Shown here: positions 21,127 through 29,685 of the stretch, piece after piece | How positions within the stretch are numbered: the stretch's first letter is position 1 | Layout of the letters: each line of letters begins with the position of its first letter | Assembly: GCA_029834535.1 (NCBI GenBank) | Contig: JAQMWT010000427.1 | Location: 62,001 to 126,000, forward strand | Length of the DNA stretch: 64,000 bases | From: Chrysophaeum taylorii | Taxonomy: Eukaryota > Sar > Pelagophyceae > Pelagomonadales > Pelagomonadaceae | Direction of reading: 5' to 3' | Program-made: the position numbers and the translations under genes | Notes under the pieces: generated by a model | What the model was told of the DNA's origin: nothing | Seen by the model: the letters and a program-made list of their open reading frames with translations, nothing else | The model's database searches: none

Positions 21127-21481
21127 GGCTCACGCGGAGGACACCTGCTGGAACTAGACCCTTGGCAAGGCCTACGGACAGCGAGGCTCGCGCTCCGCCG
21201 TCCCCTACAAACGGCCTGCGTCAATAGGCCTGCGTCCCCGCCTTCTTGCCTCCTTCCACACACCCCAGCTCTCCTTTCCGCTCGACGCTCTGACGCCTTC
21301 TTCTCCGAGCTGCTTTCATTTTCGCGCGCTCTGCCCTTAACCTTGGACTTATTACAAACAATCAACCACTGGCGAGTGTACGCTGTATATCTCTGAGTCA
21401 GGGGCGAAGTTTCGATACAAATCTATCCTCCCTTCTAATCCTGTTGATGTGAACGGAGTTCAAGAGACAGCTTGTACGAAA

Positions 21482-21592
21482 TCGAATAATCCGTCTTTGA
21501 CCGTTGACAATAGCAAAACAGTAGAAAGTACACAATGTTCCGTATGTTTAGATATGGTCCTGACCGTTAAATGGCATGTTTGAGCAAGCTTC
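21482..21592 (+). repeat. low-GC dispersed repeat R4, copy A
   Basis: It shares an ordered set of words with 40831-40955: CGAATAATCCG, CCGTTGAmAATAGCAAAAyAGTA, and GTTAAwTGsmryGTTTGAGCAAG. Spacing is similar, so this is a diverged copy of the same element rather than chance. Confidence 0.7.
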
Positions 21593-21666
21593 CGACCGTC
21601 TGTTCAGCTGAACGCTATGTTATATAGTTTTTTATATACTTCCAACCGAAGGCCCTGACGCGCCGC

Positions 21667-22041
21667 TAATTCAAGCTAGGCGGGTGTCAAGTCTCCCATT
21701 CCCGCTGAGGCCGTTGAGAAGATATTGCTCTGATTGATGCTGCTCTGGGAGTCGCCACTTGGGTTGGTTGGTTCGTTCGTTCGTTCGTTCAATGGCCATC
21801 ATTGGCAACGTTAGCCACTTTGTGCTCTTACATGGTGTCGACGTCGGCCGCAGGTGGTCTGCGCCGGCGTGAACGAGTGGCGCGTGAGAAACAAAAACTT
21901 GTGCGCGCACCATACTTTGATGACCGCTGCTTCTTATGCGTGTACTCAGACACTTGAGAATGATGAACCAGCTCGACCACATCCCCGTGTTCGAGATTAT
22001 GCGAGGGCATACATCCAGCACCACTTTTCCAAAGATCGTTG
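21667..22041 (+). repeat. dispersed repeat R1, copy B
   Basis: The longer copy of the element at 19182-19475, with a (GTTC)n run in place of the GTTG-type run and about 110 extra bases before the final CACTTTTCCA match. It lies just upstream of the first sulfotransferase gene. Confidence 0.9.
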
Positions 22042-22099
22042 AAACGGAATTACGTTGTTTCCACAGCAGACAGACAGACAGAGAGACAGAGAGACTTTG

Positions 22100-23035
22100 A
22101 TGGTCGTTGATAAAGGCCTGGTTGCCTTTGCCGCCATGGCGACGACGACGATAGGTCGAGGTATGCCGTCGCACATCGTGGCGCCGCCCGAAATCCAAAA
22201 GGATGCTCCCGTGATCGTTCAGTACGGGCCGCAGCGGTCGGCGACGACATTTCAGTTCGAGCTCTTGTGCGCGAGCGCGTGCGTAAAGTTGGGCGCGCGG
22301 AGCACAAGCTGCGAATTCGTTGGGGGTATGAACCACGAGTACCAGTTTGCGCCCGGGACCGTGGTGAAAACGCACAGCATTGCGCAAGCGAGGGGAGTGA
22401 TCTCGCGCCATCGGAACGCTCAGTTCTTCGCGACGTTCAAGGCGACGAACCGATTCGCGCGGTGGCGAGACGTTCGCGACGATCTCGCCAAGGCGTGGGG
22501 CGCCGAAGCGCTCTACGTCCAGTTGTTTGAATCCTTGGGGGTCAAGGGCCACAATATCGTTTACGAGTACCCTTTGAATTTGACCGTCGCGCTCGCGGAC
22601 GCGGTGGCGGAATTCATGCGATACTGGGAGATATTGCGCCGATGTTGCGGCGCGCAGATGTCTGGCGACTTTCGACATCGACTCTGGGAGAAAATGCCGA
22701 AAGCGGGGACGTATGTTCCCAACGTGCCCAGAGGGGTCATGGTCTGGCCCGAGGGCGTCCCCTACGAACTCCACAGGAACCGCTCCGACCCGAGCTTCGA
22801 CAACTGCGAGATCTACGATATAGGCGAGGTCGAACGGGCCTTGATGAAGACCACCGTATATGAGACGTGTGGCCGGATCGACCAAATCACGCGTATTTCG
22901 ACCTCGGACCTTCACTTCGACGGGACCTACTGCGAACGAGCCAACAAGGCCACGGCCAAGTACCACCTCAACCCCATGGACCGCGCCTACGTCGGTTTGA
23001 AAGACCCCGTCGCCGTCTTCGGGGAACCACTCTAA
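22100..23035 (+). CDS. sulfotransferase-like protein
   Basis: A 311-residue gene starting at the ATG at 22100; the frame extends upstream only through a GACA repeat. The PAPS 5'-phosphosulfate loop is visible at residues 41-50 (QYGPQRSATT), with a following helix FQFELLCASAC. VKTHS and VISRHRNAQFFATFK lie where the second strand and 3'-phosphate site would be, although the canonical R...S pair is not obvious. The C-terminal half is Cys-rich (CEIYDIGE, YETCGRID), which would fit a secreted, disulfide-bonded enzyme, but the N-terminus is only weakly hydrophobic. Golgi sulfotransferases transfer sulfate from PAPS to glycans. The stop overlaps the stop of the next, convergent sulfotransferase by 4 bp. 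Confidence 0.65.
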   Translation: MVVDKGLVAFAAMATTTIGRGMPSHIVAPPEIQKDAPVIVQYGPQRSATTFQFELLCASACVKLGARSTSCEFVGGMNHEYQFAPGTVVKTHSIAQARGVISRHRNAQFFATFKATNRFARWRDVRDDLAKAWGAEALYVQLFESLGVKGHNIVYEYPLNLTVALADAVAEFMRYWEILRRCCGAQMSGDFRHRLWEKMPKAGTYVPNVPRGVMVWPEGVPYELHRNRSDPSFDNCEIYDIGEVERALMKTTVYETCGRIDQITRISTSDLHFDGTYCERANKATAKYHLNPMDRAYVGLKDPVAVFGEPL

Positions 23036-24027
23036 ACCTCGTCTGCGCTCCTCCGCCGATCTTCCTCTTTGGTGGCGGGGCAGGATCTTCGGCGGCGGTC
23101 CATCGCGATGGCGAGGGAGCGGTTTGCCGCGGAAATCGCGCCGCCCAGGTAGGTTCGATCGAGGTCGTGGAGGGTTTGGATTCTCTCGAGACGGCCGGGG
23201 GTCCCGAAGGTCAGGTGCTGCTGCTGCTGCTGCTGCTGCTGATGGTCGTTCGTGCGCTGCGGGTTACAGTTGGCCGCGAAACGAGCCGCCGCTTCGCGTA
23301 GGTTATTTAATCCATTGGTTGTCGCGTTGATGTCGTCCTCGAGGCGCCAGGCTCCCGCGATTTCCCGCAGGAAGCCGGCCTCGTAGTCGCGCATGAGCGC
23401 GTCGAGGTCGACGTTGACACACGCGCACAACATGCTGTTGCAGTCGTGGGCCGAGCTGACGATAAACGGAATGTCGCGGTGCAATGCTCTCGCGGCTTCG
23501 AGCAAGAGGCCGTCGCGCGTCGAAAGTCGCTTCAAGATATCCGCGTAGTTTCCTTTGGCCGTACCGAAACACCTCGTCCAGTATAACCATGCCGCTTTCG
23601 CCGCGCACTCGCCCGAGGCCGGCCGCCCGCGGCACCGGACGTCGGCCAGATCGAGTTTCGTCCAGTACTCGGGACCTCTCGCGTGGTAGACGTAGCCCGA
23701 GTCGATCGCGACGAATGGATCCCTAACGTGGTTCAGTTGGAGGGCCGTTGGGTCGAACCCGCCGCTCGAGAGCGAGGCCACTTCCCAGACCGCGATCCCG
23801 TACGAGTGGATAAGGAATCGGCGGAGGCACGCCGCGAGAAAGGTCCCAGTCTTGTGGTTCGTCGCGTAGAACCGACGACGCGGGTTGCGGGACAGCAGAT
23901 TCGCCCGCTGCTTTTCGTTCGTGGGCCAAAGTCGATACGCGGGAATCTTTCCGAGCGACAACTCGACCTCCGCCTCGCGCTGCGATTCGAAGCAAGAAGA
24001 AGAAGAAGAAAAAGAAGAATTTGCCAT
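23032..24027 (-). CDS. sulfotransferase family protein
   Basis: A 331-residue single-exon gene. The PAPS-binding loop reads YATNHKTGTFLAA (residues 55-67), and the 3'-phosphate motif reads NHVRDPFVAIDSGYVYH (99-115), with Arg102 and Ser110 in the expected places. A Cys-containing stretch, CNSMLCACVNVD, lies around residue 200. A CAG/CTG-repeat-encoded Gln run (8 residues) sits near residue 263, in a region probably outside the fold. There is no strong signal peptide at the chosen start, so an upstream exon cannot be excluded. Its partner across the stop codons is another sulfotransferase. The substrate is unknown; a polysaccharide is likely from the genomic context. Confidence 0.75.
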   Translation of the reverse strand: MANSSFSSSSSCFESQREAEVELSLGKIPAYRLWPTNEKQRANLLSRNPRRRFYATNHKTGTFLAACLRRFLIHSYGIAVWEVASLSSGGFDPTALQLNHVRDPFVAIDSGYVYHARGPEYWTKLDLADVRCRGRPASGECAAKAAWLYWTRCFGTAKGNYADILKRLSTRDGLLLEAARALHRDIPFIVSSAHDCNSMLCACVNVDLDALMRDYEAGFLREIAGAWRLEDDINATTNGLNNLREAAARFAANCNPQRTNDHQQQQQQQQHLTFGTPGRLERIQTLHDLDRTYLGGAISAANRSLAIAMDRRRRSCPATKEEDRRRSADEV

Positions 24028-24334
24028 TCTCCTCCTTCTTCTGCTTCAAGGCCTGGAGTCTGCAGTCTTAGATTAGACCGTTTTAAACCCTGGTGTGGAG
24101 TGGAGTGCAGAGGGACCCATCTCAACTAACTACAGACCTAGTCTCCCGACGAGCGGCCACGGGAGGGGTGCCAAACTCAACTCAAAGCCCCCTACTACTA
24201 AATACAGGACCTGCGGTTTAAGGCTGAATCTGCTAAGTAGAGTTAGACTACACACAGCGAGAGTGGCGCCGGCGCCGCCGCCGTCGTCGGACAGGATAAT
24301 AAAGGATAATAAAGTCGCCGTCGTCGGTCACGCG
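24028..24334. other. short intergenic spacer
   Basis: It holds the 5' flank of the sulfotransferase and the 3' flank of the CBS-phosphatase gene. It contains short direct repeats (AACTCAACTCAAAG-like and AATAAAGGATAATAAAG), the latter a possible polyadenylation region for the minus-strand gene if read in reverse. Nothing else was seen. Confidence 0.5.
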
Positions 24335-25867
24335 TTATTCGGCATTGCGTCGTCGTGGAACGACGCGCATCGCGACGACCGTAACGTCGTCCGGCATGCC
24401 GCCGCCCCACATGATGTCGTTTTCCTTGGCGAGCAAAGCGAAGGGGGAATCGCGGTGCTCGTCGAGGGAAAAGTCGCGCGCTCGACGGCAGAGGATGTCC
24501 GCCAAATCAGAAACGGGGGCGTGAGGGTTCTCCCGCTCCCAGAGGTGGACGAGGTCGGCGATTTCGTCGACCGCGACGTTGTCGAAGAGGCCGTCGGAGG
24601 CGACGAGGACGATGTCGCCCGGGTGGACGGGGTAGGTCGCGACGTTGGCGTGGGTAGGGGTTTCGAAAGTCGCGGTCGCGCCGCGGTCGTCGTCGGTCGT
24701 GTTGGTCCAGCCGAGCTGATATGGAAGGTTGAAGTCGCGGAGCTGTTGGGGGGCGACGAGGACGATGGCCTTGTCAGTTTTGTCGGGGGTATCGCGCAGC
24801 ACGACGAGGCCGGCGTCGCCCAAGTTGACGTAGGATATGGCGTCGTCGTCGTCGATGGTCGCGAGGCAAGCAGTCGAGCTCCCCGGCACTTGGTCGCGGG
24901 AGACGCGGCGCCAAGCGGCCATCAAGATGTCCTGGGGAGTCGAGACAGGAGAGGCCTTGATCTCGGCGACGCAGGCGTCGGCGAGGGCCCGCGGATACAA
25001 GCGAGGGTCTACGCCCACCTTTCGCCACGAGCCGACGCCGTCGAATACGCCGACGTAGGTCGTCTCGTCGTGGTGGATGAAGTGGGCGTCCTCGGACAAC
25101 AGAGGATCGTCGCTCGCCTCTCGCGGGCCATAGTCGCGGCGGCGGTTGGCGACCGTGCCGTCGCGACGTTTAAACGGATTAGGGAGCGCCGTCGCGCCGA
25201 CGTCGAGACCGAGACGAGCGCCGCCGTCGAGCTGATGGTGGTTCATGACGTAGCGGGAGCCGACGAACCGGTGGGGGCGTGGGGTCTGGGGTCGCGATCC
25301 GATAAACTGCTTTCTCGTTTCGGCGTTCGCGACGCCAGCGACGAGGCCCGAGCGGCCTTTAGTAAAACGTATGAGCTCCTTGCCGCCCAAAACGCGGGGT
25401 TCGGCGGCGCGTTCGAGCGAAAAGTCCGCCACGTCCTTGGCCGTCAGCATCCCAAGCACGGCTCCGTCGGAGACGACGGGCAGATTTCGAACGCCCAAAG
25501 CCCTCATAACGATTCTCACTCGTTGCAGCGAATCGGACGGCGCGCACCACGCGATCTTGTCCGCTGCCGTCACGATCTTATTCACCGGCGCTCCCAACGC
25601 CTCCGGGTGTGCGGCGACCCATCGCAACACGTCGCGCGCCGTGAACACCCCCGACACGCGATCCTCGCGCATCGTGAGCGCCGAACCCGCGCGCCGCTCC
25701 GTCAGCACCCGCACCGCGTCCATCACGCTCGACCCGTCGTCGACCTCGTGCGCGAGTCGGAGCCCCCGAGACACCATCACGTCCGACACCGTCAACTCCT
25801 CCACCTTGGGGGTCGCGCCAACGCTGCTGCTGGCCCATCGCCGCCTCCTGACGACGTGACGTATCAT
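24335..25867 (-). CDS. tandem CBS domains fused to a PTC7-like PP2C phosphatase
   Basis: 510 residues, single exon. The N-terminus MIRHVVRRRRWASSS looks like a mitochondrial presequence. Residues about 24-85 and 95-152 are two CBS motifs (TVSDVMVSRG... SGVFTARDVLRWV; NKIVTAADKIAW... VLGMLTAKDVADF). Residues about 255-505 form a PPM/PP2C domain of the PTC7/PPTC7 type: SEDAHFIHHDE, YVGVFDGVGSWRKVGVDP with metal-binding Asp276, GSSTACLATID, YVNLGDAGLVVLR, DIVLVASDGLFDNV, and the final GMPDDVTVVAMRV aspartate. CBS pairs bind adenosyl ligands such as AMP, ATP or SAM. The fusion therefore suggests an energy- or metabolite-gated, Mn/Mg-dependent Ser/Thr phosphatase in mitochondria. That regulation is inference. 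Confidence 0.9.
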   Translation of the reverse strand: MIRHVVRRRRWASSSVGATPKVEELTVSDVMVSRGLRLAHEVDDGSSVMDAVRVLTERRAGSALTMREDRVSGVFTARDVLRWVAAHPEALGAPVNKIVTAADKIAWCAPSDSLQRVRIVMRALGVRNLPVVSDGAVLGMLTAKDVADFSLERAAEPRVLGGKELIRFTKGRSGLVAGVANAETRKQFIGSRPQTPRPHRFVGSRYVMNHHQLDGGARLGLDVGATALPNPFKRRDGTVANRRRDYGPREASDDPLLSEDAHFIHHDETTYVGVFDGVGSWRKVGVDPRLYPRALADACVAEIKASPVSTPQDILMAAWRRVSRDQVPGSSTACLATIDDDDAISYVNLGDAGLVVLRDTPDKTDKAIVLVAPQQLRDFNLPYQLGWTNTTDDDRGATATFETPTHANVATYPVHPGDIVLVASDGLFDNVAVDEIADLVHLWERENPHAPVSDLADILCRRARDFSLDEHRDSPFALLAKENDIMWGGGMPDDVTVVAMRVVPRRRNAE

Positions 25868-26300
25868 TTATTCTACCTTTATACATACATACATACATAC
25901 CGTAGAAGGCGGGTTTTCAAATTTTCTTCCGACCCTATATATATGACCGTTACAAGAGAGGAGCGCACTGTTGTTGACTTTTAAACCATTTTATCGTTGT
26001 CTAAAAAGGCGGCCGTTGTAGATCTCTTGTTTGTTGGCGTCGTGACGTCACGGCAGGCGGATCCTGAAAATTTCAGGGGGTGTTGATGAAGTTGAAGGTG
26101 GGGTTATTAATATTTTTTTTGGGGGCAGGGCAGGCGATAGTGATGGTGCTTTGATGTGTAGTCCGATTACATTTACAAAATTTGCGAAATAGTAGTTGAG
26201 ACAGAGTCAAGAGTAGTAGACGACGACGGCGGCGCTAAGGAGCAGTAGTGGGAGTGGGAGTTGGTCTTGTTTCGAAGGGCGTCGGGTGTCGGGTACGTCT
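25868..26300. other. divergent intergenic interval
   Basis: It separates the minus-strand CBS-phosphatase and the plus-strand PX gene, so it should hold two promoters. It contains a (CATA)n run at 25884-25902, a TATATATA at 25938-25945 and a T10 run. No gene was seen. Confidence 0.6.
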
Positions 26301-27584
26301 ATGTTGCTGACGTGCTGCGAGGGCGTTTCGCGGAGCTGTGCGCTCCACAAGTTGCGGTGGAAGGTGATGCCGGAGGAGGTGAAGGTGATGAGCAAGGGTC
26401 TGGAGGTGTCATCGAAGCCGCCGGGAACGGTGGTGTCGACGGAAGATTTGCTGCAGAGCACGCCGAGCAGCCCGGCGCGGCGGGTGGGTCACCACCGGCT
26501 GACGCGGAGCCTCGAGGACACGGACGCGGAGGCGTTGCTCATGTCTCTCGAGCCGTCGGGCGAGCTGAAGAAGGGGGGCGAAAGCGTGGTGTTCGATGCC
26601 GAGGGTGCGCGGCTGAAGCGCGTGAAGAGCGACGAGTCCGACCACACGGCGCGGTCCAAGGGCGAGGAGCTGCCGTCGGTGGGGATCGACGGGTACGACT
26701 CGATGGTCGTCGCGAGCGGTCCGCGAAGGACGAACAACGCGTCGACCGAGAAGCAGCTCGGCAAGCAGGCACCGTCGGGGGGTGGGATGCTGCTGATGCG
26801 CCGGAATTCGTCGTCGACGTCGTCGACGGGGGAAGCCGGGGGCGGATGGGGATTTTACGAAGACTGCGATTCGTTCTTCAGTCGCGAGTCGACGTCTAGG
26901 CTCGACGTCGCGCAGGACATCGATCGCGTTACCCCCGAGTACGTCCTCGAGGACACCCTCGCCTCCCAGGCTCTCTGGCATTCGACGGCCGGGAAGCGCC
27001 CTCCCCAGCCCCTCGCGGAGCGAAAGAAGTACGAAGCCCTCTGGGCGAAGAATTTCGAGGAGTCGCAAGTCGACTACTCTCGCGCGACCGACCCTCGTCC
27101 GCCGCGGCCCTCGGCCGAGACCCCCCACGTCGTGCCCCTCCTCCGCGAGCAGTCACCCTTTGGGACCTCGGCCACAAAATCCTGGGAGTGCCCGTGCTGC
27201 GGCGAGCTAAGTTCGATGATGGTCCACATCCCCAAATACCAGGTCGTCAAGGAAGGCAGCTTCGACATCCACGCCGAATACCTCGTCGTTGTTCGCCTCC
27301 GGTTCGTGACTTTCGGCCTCTGGCGACGCTACTCGCACTTCCAGCGCCTCGCCGACAAAATTGTGCGCGAAAACCGACCCCTCGACTTCGAGAATACGCT
27401 CGGTTCTTGGCGTTGCGTCAAGCGTCGCCAGAAGTGGTTCCGCTGCCTCGACAAGGACTACATCACGCTCAAGTGCTTTCTCCTCGAACGCTTCCTTCAC
27501 GACGCTGTCTTCGAATCCACCACCTCGGAGCTTTTCCTCGACTTTCTCGAAATTCAGATACCGAACGACGCTTCTGCCGACTGA
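26301..27584 (+). CDS. PX-domain protein
   Basis: 427 residues from the first ATG in frame. Residues 1-10 (MLLTCCEGVS) contain a Cys pair that could be lipidated. Residues about 50-300 are low complexity, basic/acidic and probably disordered. A CxxC pair (WECPCCGEL) precedes the PX domain, which spans about 320-425: DIHAEYLVVVRLRF, LWRRYSHFQRLADKI (the YSxFxxL core with the phosphoinositide-binding Arg), then a KCFLLERFLHDAVFES helix. PX domains bind PI3P and place proteins on endosomes. The Pro-rich PxxP loop typical of many PX domains is replaced by NTLGSWRCVKRRQKWF. Its stop codon lies inside a (GACT)n repeat. Partner and pathway unknown. Confidence 0.8.
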   Translation: MLLTCCEGVSRSCALHKLRWKVMPEEVKVMSKGLEVSSKPPGTVVSTEDLLQSTPSSPARRVGHHRLTRSLEDTDAEALLMSLEPSGELKKGGESVVFDAEGARLKRVKSDESDHTARSKGEELPSVGIDGYDSMVVASGPRRTNNASTEKQLGKQAPSGGGMLLMRRNSSSTSSTGEAGGGWGFYEDCDSFFSRESTSRLDVAQDIDRVTPEYVLEDTLASQALWHSTAGKRPPQPLAERKKYEALWAKNFEESQVDYSRATDPRPPRPSAETPHVVPLLREQSPFGTSATKSWECPCCGELSSMMVHIPKYQVVKEGSFDIHAEYLVVVRLRFVTFGLWRRYSHFQRLADKIVRENRPLDFENTLGSWRCVKRRQKWFRCLDKDYITLKCFLLERFLHDAVFESTTSELFLDFLEIQIPNDASAD

Positions 27585-27607
27585 CTGACTGACTGACTGA
27601 CTGACTT
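27581..27607. repeat. (GACT)n tract containing the PX-gene stop codon
   Basis: About six tandem GACT units; the PX gene's TGA (27582-27584) is one of the TGA triplets inside it. In any frame such a tract soon presents TGA or TAG. Confidence 0.9.
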
Positions 27608-28588
27608 ACTTGAAGCCCGACGACGGAAATCGTTCTTTCTTTCTTCTACTCTTTTCCCTGCTGTTTTGTTGTGTCGACAGAGCGCGCGTCACTGGCCGTG
27701 TGACGCTCTCCCGCTGCTCTCGACGTTGCGTCCTCTCTCCCTTCCTCTGGTGCCGTTGGAAAAAAAATATTGTCGCGGGCGCGCGCGCGCGAGAGCAAAA
27801 ACCGAACCGACCCGACCGGATCCGATCCGATCCGATCCGATCCGATCCGATCCCCCTGGCGCGCTCGACGACCACCATATGAACGACAACGTACGTGGAT
27901 TCTCCTCGGTTCGGGACAACCCCACTACATTTCACTCTTCACGTTTGTCTTCCTCTGGCTGCTGAATACAAAAAAAAGAGGACATGCCTCCCACCCTGTC
28001 CGTGCTCTCGACCCCCTCCCGGCCTCGCGAGACCTCGCCTAGCCGGCGTCGAGAGATTTCATCACTATCATTTCTTTCTCCCGCCCTCCCTTTTTTTTTT
28101 TTTTCTTACGTCCACCAACCCAACGCTCGAGGGCAAGAACCGCACCGCACCTCACCTTCCCCAACCTCACCTCACCTCACCTCACCTCCTGACGACGACA
28201 CCGGCACTCGTCGTTGGTGATGCGCACGCGCACGGACGGCGACTGGGCTCTCTCCTTCGCTGCTGCGCCACTGTCGGCAATGGACGACGGGCGACGGACG
28301 ACTCCCCCGGCGGGGAAAATAAAATAATATAATACTATCATCATCGTCTCGAGTGAGTGAGTGAGTGAGTGAACGGGCGACCCTCGTCGGAATCGGAAAG
28401 AACAACAATGTCGCCGAAAAAAAACCAGGGCAGATCTTCCGAAGTCAGGGCAGATCTTCCGACTTCGGAACAAATAAAAGAAGGTTCTTCGGCTTGGATT
28501 TTTGTCGGGCGAACCATCCTTCTCGGAAGACTCCGGGAGATTATTTCAAAACGTGCTCGTCGTCGTGACTTACCCTCCTCCGAATGGA
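27585..28588. other. intergenic interval rich in simple repeats
   Basis: About 1 kb with a (GACT)n tract, a (GATCC)n tract at 27819-27853, (CCTCA)n at 28165-28187, (GAGT)n at 28351-28372 and a duplicated ~19-bp GGGCAGATCTTCCGAagTC-like unit near 28427-28468. Frames are short and repeat-driven. The JmjC gene's promoter must lie in its last part. Confidence 0.7.
27819..27853. repeat. (GATCC)n pentanucleotide tract
   Basis: About seven tandem copies of a 5-bp unit between the PX and JmjC genes. Confidence 0.9.
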
Positions 28589-29614
28589 ATGGAGCGAACA
28601 ACAACGGAATGGGAATGCGGCGGCCTGGTGACGAGATGGGTCAGCCCAGAGGCAGACCTTTCGCGCTGGAGCGTCGAGGCCATTTCCGAGCGCGCGGGAG
28701 ACCTCGTGGTCGAGGCGCAAGTCAGCAGAAACGGCGTGTTCCCGGGGGAAGAAGCCCTTCGGCGAAGCGTCCGAGTGCAGCTCGCAACAGCGCTCAATAC
28801 TACTACTACTACTACTACTACTACTGCGAATGAAAAACGCGGCCTCTACTACGTCGCGCAAGCGCCCGTCGCGCGCCGCGAAGCATCTGGACGCATCCAT
28901 CCGCTAGCGCTGTGGCCGCTCTTCGGCGAGCTCGGGTTCCCGCCGATTCGGGGGAACGCCGCGGAGCTCAACGCGTGGATCAACGCGGACGCCGCGACGA
29001 CGCCGGCACATTTCGACGAGCGCGACAACCTCCTTTCTGTGCTCGCGGGACGCAAAAGGGTCGCTCTCGCTCCGCACGCGTCCGTCGAGGCGAAACCGTG
29101 TTGGGGCGGGGCTCCGAACCACGCCGCGGGTCCCATGGCGCCGCGCCGCGTCGTCGACGTCGCCGCGGGCGAGGCGCTCTTCGTACCGCGAGGGGTCTGG
29201 CACGAGGTCTGGTCAGAGCCCGGGACTGTGGCGCTCAACGCGTGGTTCGAGGTACCCCGAGGGGGAAGGAGATCGGCAGACGCGGCAGCCTTCCAGGCGC
29301 GGATGCGCGTCGTGCGCGCCGTAAACCGCGAAACGAGGAGTGCACTCCGCCGCACCCGTGCGGTGCAGCGACTCGTGCCCTACGCGGCCTCGAGTCAAAA
29401 GTGGCGCTTCTTCCTCAAGCACCGGGCCCCGAAAAGCCCGGCGCTGGCCGCCGCGCTCTGGCTCCTTGCCGACAAGGTGGACGTCTTTCAGGCGCTCAAA
29501 TCGGCGGCGACGCGCGACCGCCTCAAACCGAGAGTCCGGCGTGCCCGCGACGCCTTTGCTCGAGCCTGCTTGGCGGCTGTCATCAATAGACACCACAAAA
29601 GGAACGTACAGTAG
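28589..29614 (+). CDS. JmjC / cupin-8 type 2-oxoglutarate-Fe(II) oxygenase
   Basis: 341 residues from the ATG at 28589; the frame is open further upstream but without ATG. A polythreonine run (residues 71-79) is encoded by an (ACT)n repeat. The double-stranded beta-helix core shows LNAWINADAATTPAHFDERDNLLSVLAGRKRV with the HxD pair His141/Asp143. DVAAGEALFVPRGVWHEVWSEP then gives the distal His205, and ALNAWFEVP follows. This is the FIH/TYW5/JMJD5-like cupin-8 arrangement, which hydroxylates protein side chains or tRNA. The 2-oxoglutarate Lys/Arg cannot be assigned with certainty (Lys156 region). The C-terminal 100 residues are helical and basic. Substrate unknown; cytosol or nucleus inferred from the lack of a signal. 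Confidence 0.8.
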   Translation: MERTTTEWECGGLVTRWVSPEADLSRWSVEAISERAGDLVVEAQVSRNGVFPGEEALRRSVRVQLATALNTTTTTTTTTANEKRGLYYVAQAPVARREASGRIHPLALWPLFGELGFPPIRGNAAELNAWINADAATTPAHFDERDNLLSVLAGRKRVALAPHASVEAKPCWGGAPNHAAGPMAPRRVVDVAAGEALFVPRGVWHEVWSEPGTVALNAWFEVPRGGRRSADAAAFQARMRVVRAVNRETRSALRRTRAVQRLVPYAASSQKWRFFLKHRAPKSPALAAALWLLADKVDVFQALKSAATRDRLKPRVRRARDAFARACLAAVINRHHKRNVQ

Positions 29615-29685
29615 GGTGTTCTTTATAAAAAAAAAAATATCTTTGACGTAAAGATCAACGCTCGTGCAATTAATTCTGCTGCCGC

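Larger units (their letters stand above)
21127..22099. other. intergenic interval between FucT-like and sulfotransferase genes
   Basis: It contains the putative 5' regions of two divergent genes, low-GC sequence at 21420-21660 related to 40831-40955, and repeat R1 copy B (21667-22041). A (GACA)n run at 22060-22096 sits just before the sulfotransferase ATG. No gene was recognised. Confidence 0.7.

Noticed and set aside
19182-22041. LTR retrotransposon bounded by the R1 copies.
   Set aside because: The 2.2 kb between the copies holds a host-type glycosyltransferase gene on the minus strand and no reverse transcriptase, integrase or gag; no primer-binding site or target duplication was seen.
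24095-25984. A 629-codon plus-strand ORF.
   Set aside because: It is antisense to the CBS-PP2C gene, whose minus-strand motifs are unambiguous.
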